This document shows, one piece after another, positions 62,360 through 62,456 of a stretch of 62,456 bases of DNA; within the stretch, counting starts at the first letter, position 1; each line of letters starts with the position of its first letter. The notes beneath the pieces were generated by a model. The model worked only from the letters and a program-made list of their open reading frames with translations, did not search any database and was not told the origin of the DNA. The position numbers and the translations under genes are program-made. This stretch comes from Taibaiella sp047605615 (GTDB lineage: Bacteria; Bacteroidota; Bacteroidia; Chitinophagales; Chitinophagaceae): contig JASGFI010000003.1 of the NCBI GenBank assembly GCA_047605615.1, positions 1 through 62,456 of the forward strand, in the 5' to 3' direction.

Positions 62360-62456
62360 CTACCGCACCACCTCCAGCCTCTTTACCGCCGTGCCGTTCC
62401 TGGTGGCTATGCGCACCACGTAGCTGCCCGCCGACAATCCCTTGGTGGACAGCGTT
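62360..62456 (-). CDS. 3' end of a T9SS-sorted protein, cut by window edge
   Basis: The last 31 codons read TLSTKGLSAGSYVVRIATRN, then GTAVKRLEVVR and a stop at 62360-62362. The G-L-S-A-G-x-Y-x-V-R-I pattern is the end of a type A T9SS sorting domain. The rest lies beyond the window. Confidence 0.75.
   Translation of the reverse strand, partial: TLSTKGLSAGSYVVRIATRNGTAVKRLEVVR

Overview
The window is a chromosomal segment of a Bacteroidota bacterium. Four things point there: several secreted proteins end in type IX secretion (T9SS) sorting domains, a GldB-like gliding lipoprotein is present, the promoters carry a TAnnTTTG -7 box instead of the E. coli -10, and the gene order infA-rpmJ-rpsM-rpsK-rpsD-rpoA-rplQ is typical. 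Using the futalosine-type amidohydrolase, DarA-like and DUF3822/DUF3109 families, I would guess a Chitinophaga/Sphingobacteria-type lineage, but the sequence does not prove it. Housekeeping genes look near 50% GC and use ATA for isoleucine often. No rRNA, tRNA, CRISPR array, prophage or complete insertion sequence was seen.

Layout. 1-6 kb: an AT-richer accessory block with a truncated TPR sensor gene, two repeat-rich T9SS surface proteins and an SMR transporter. 6.3-9.8 kb: a plus-strand run purD, DUF3109, a flippase-like membrane protein and rfaE2. 9.9-24.4 kb: smc, a headless histidine kinase, mutS, a small secreted coiled-coil protein, a deaminase, queG, a secreted PNGase F-like enzyme and recG. 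24.9-29 kb: pyruvate kinase, a PfkB kinase, rfaE1 and a TonB-like protein on the minus strand. 29-35 kb: a LacI regulator, a SpoIIM-family membrane protein, a TetR regulator, methylglyoxal synthase and adenine deaminase. 35.5-40.6 kb: one giant T9SS surface protein. 41-51 kb: scpA, DUF3078, gldB-like, a thioredoxin-like/di-haem peroxidase pair, an amino-acid permease, a lectin/PKD protein with a type B sorting domain and a glycosyltransferase. 51.4-57.8 kb: a methyltransferase, the ribosomal/RNA polymerase alpha operon, and LutA-like, hypothetical and rhodanese genes. 58.4-62.4 kb: a DarA-like protein, rsmD, DUF3822, a MATE transporter and the 3' end of another T9SS protein.

How the genes fit together. 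smc and scpA are two parts of the chromosome-condensation complex; mutS, recG and queG are repair and tRNA maintenance genes; rfaE1 and rfaE2 are the separated halves of the ADP-heptose enzyme for LPS; the T9SS proteins plus GldB form a surface/gliding programme.

The most interesting unexplained structure is a 132-bp mobile-looking hairpin element. The copy at 35099-35230 has imperfect terminal inverted repeats and an exact 8-bp flanking direct repeat, a second copy of identical length lies at 59340-59471, and a decayed one at about 22197-22291. All three sit between converging genes. Also notable are a 278-bp inverted-repeat element upstream of pyk, a promoter plus perfect 20-bp palindrome plus 27-codon ORF at 31475-31650, several start codons only 4-9 nt behind a -7 box (possible leaderless mRNAs), and a GPPY in place of DPPY in RsmD.
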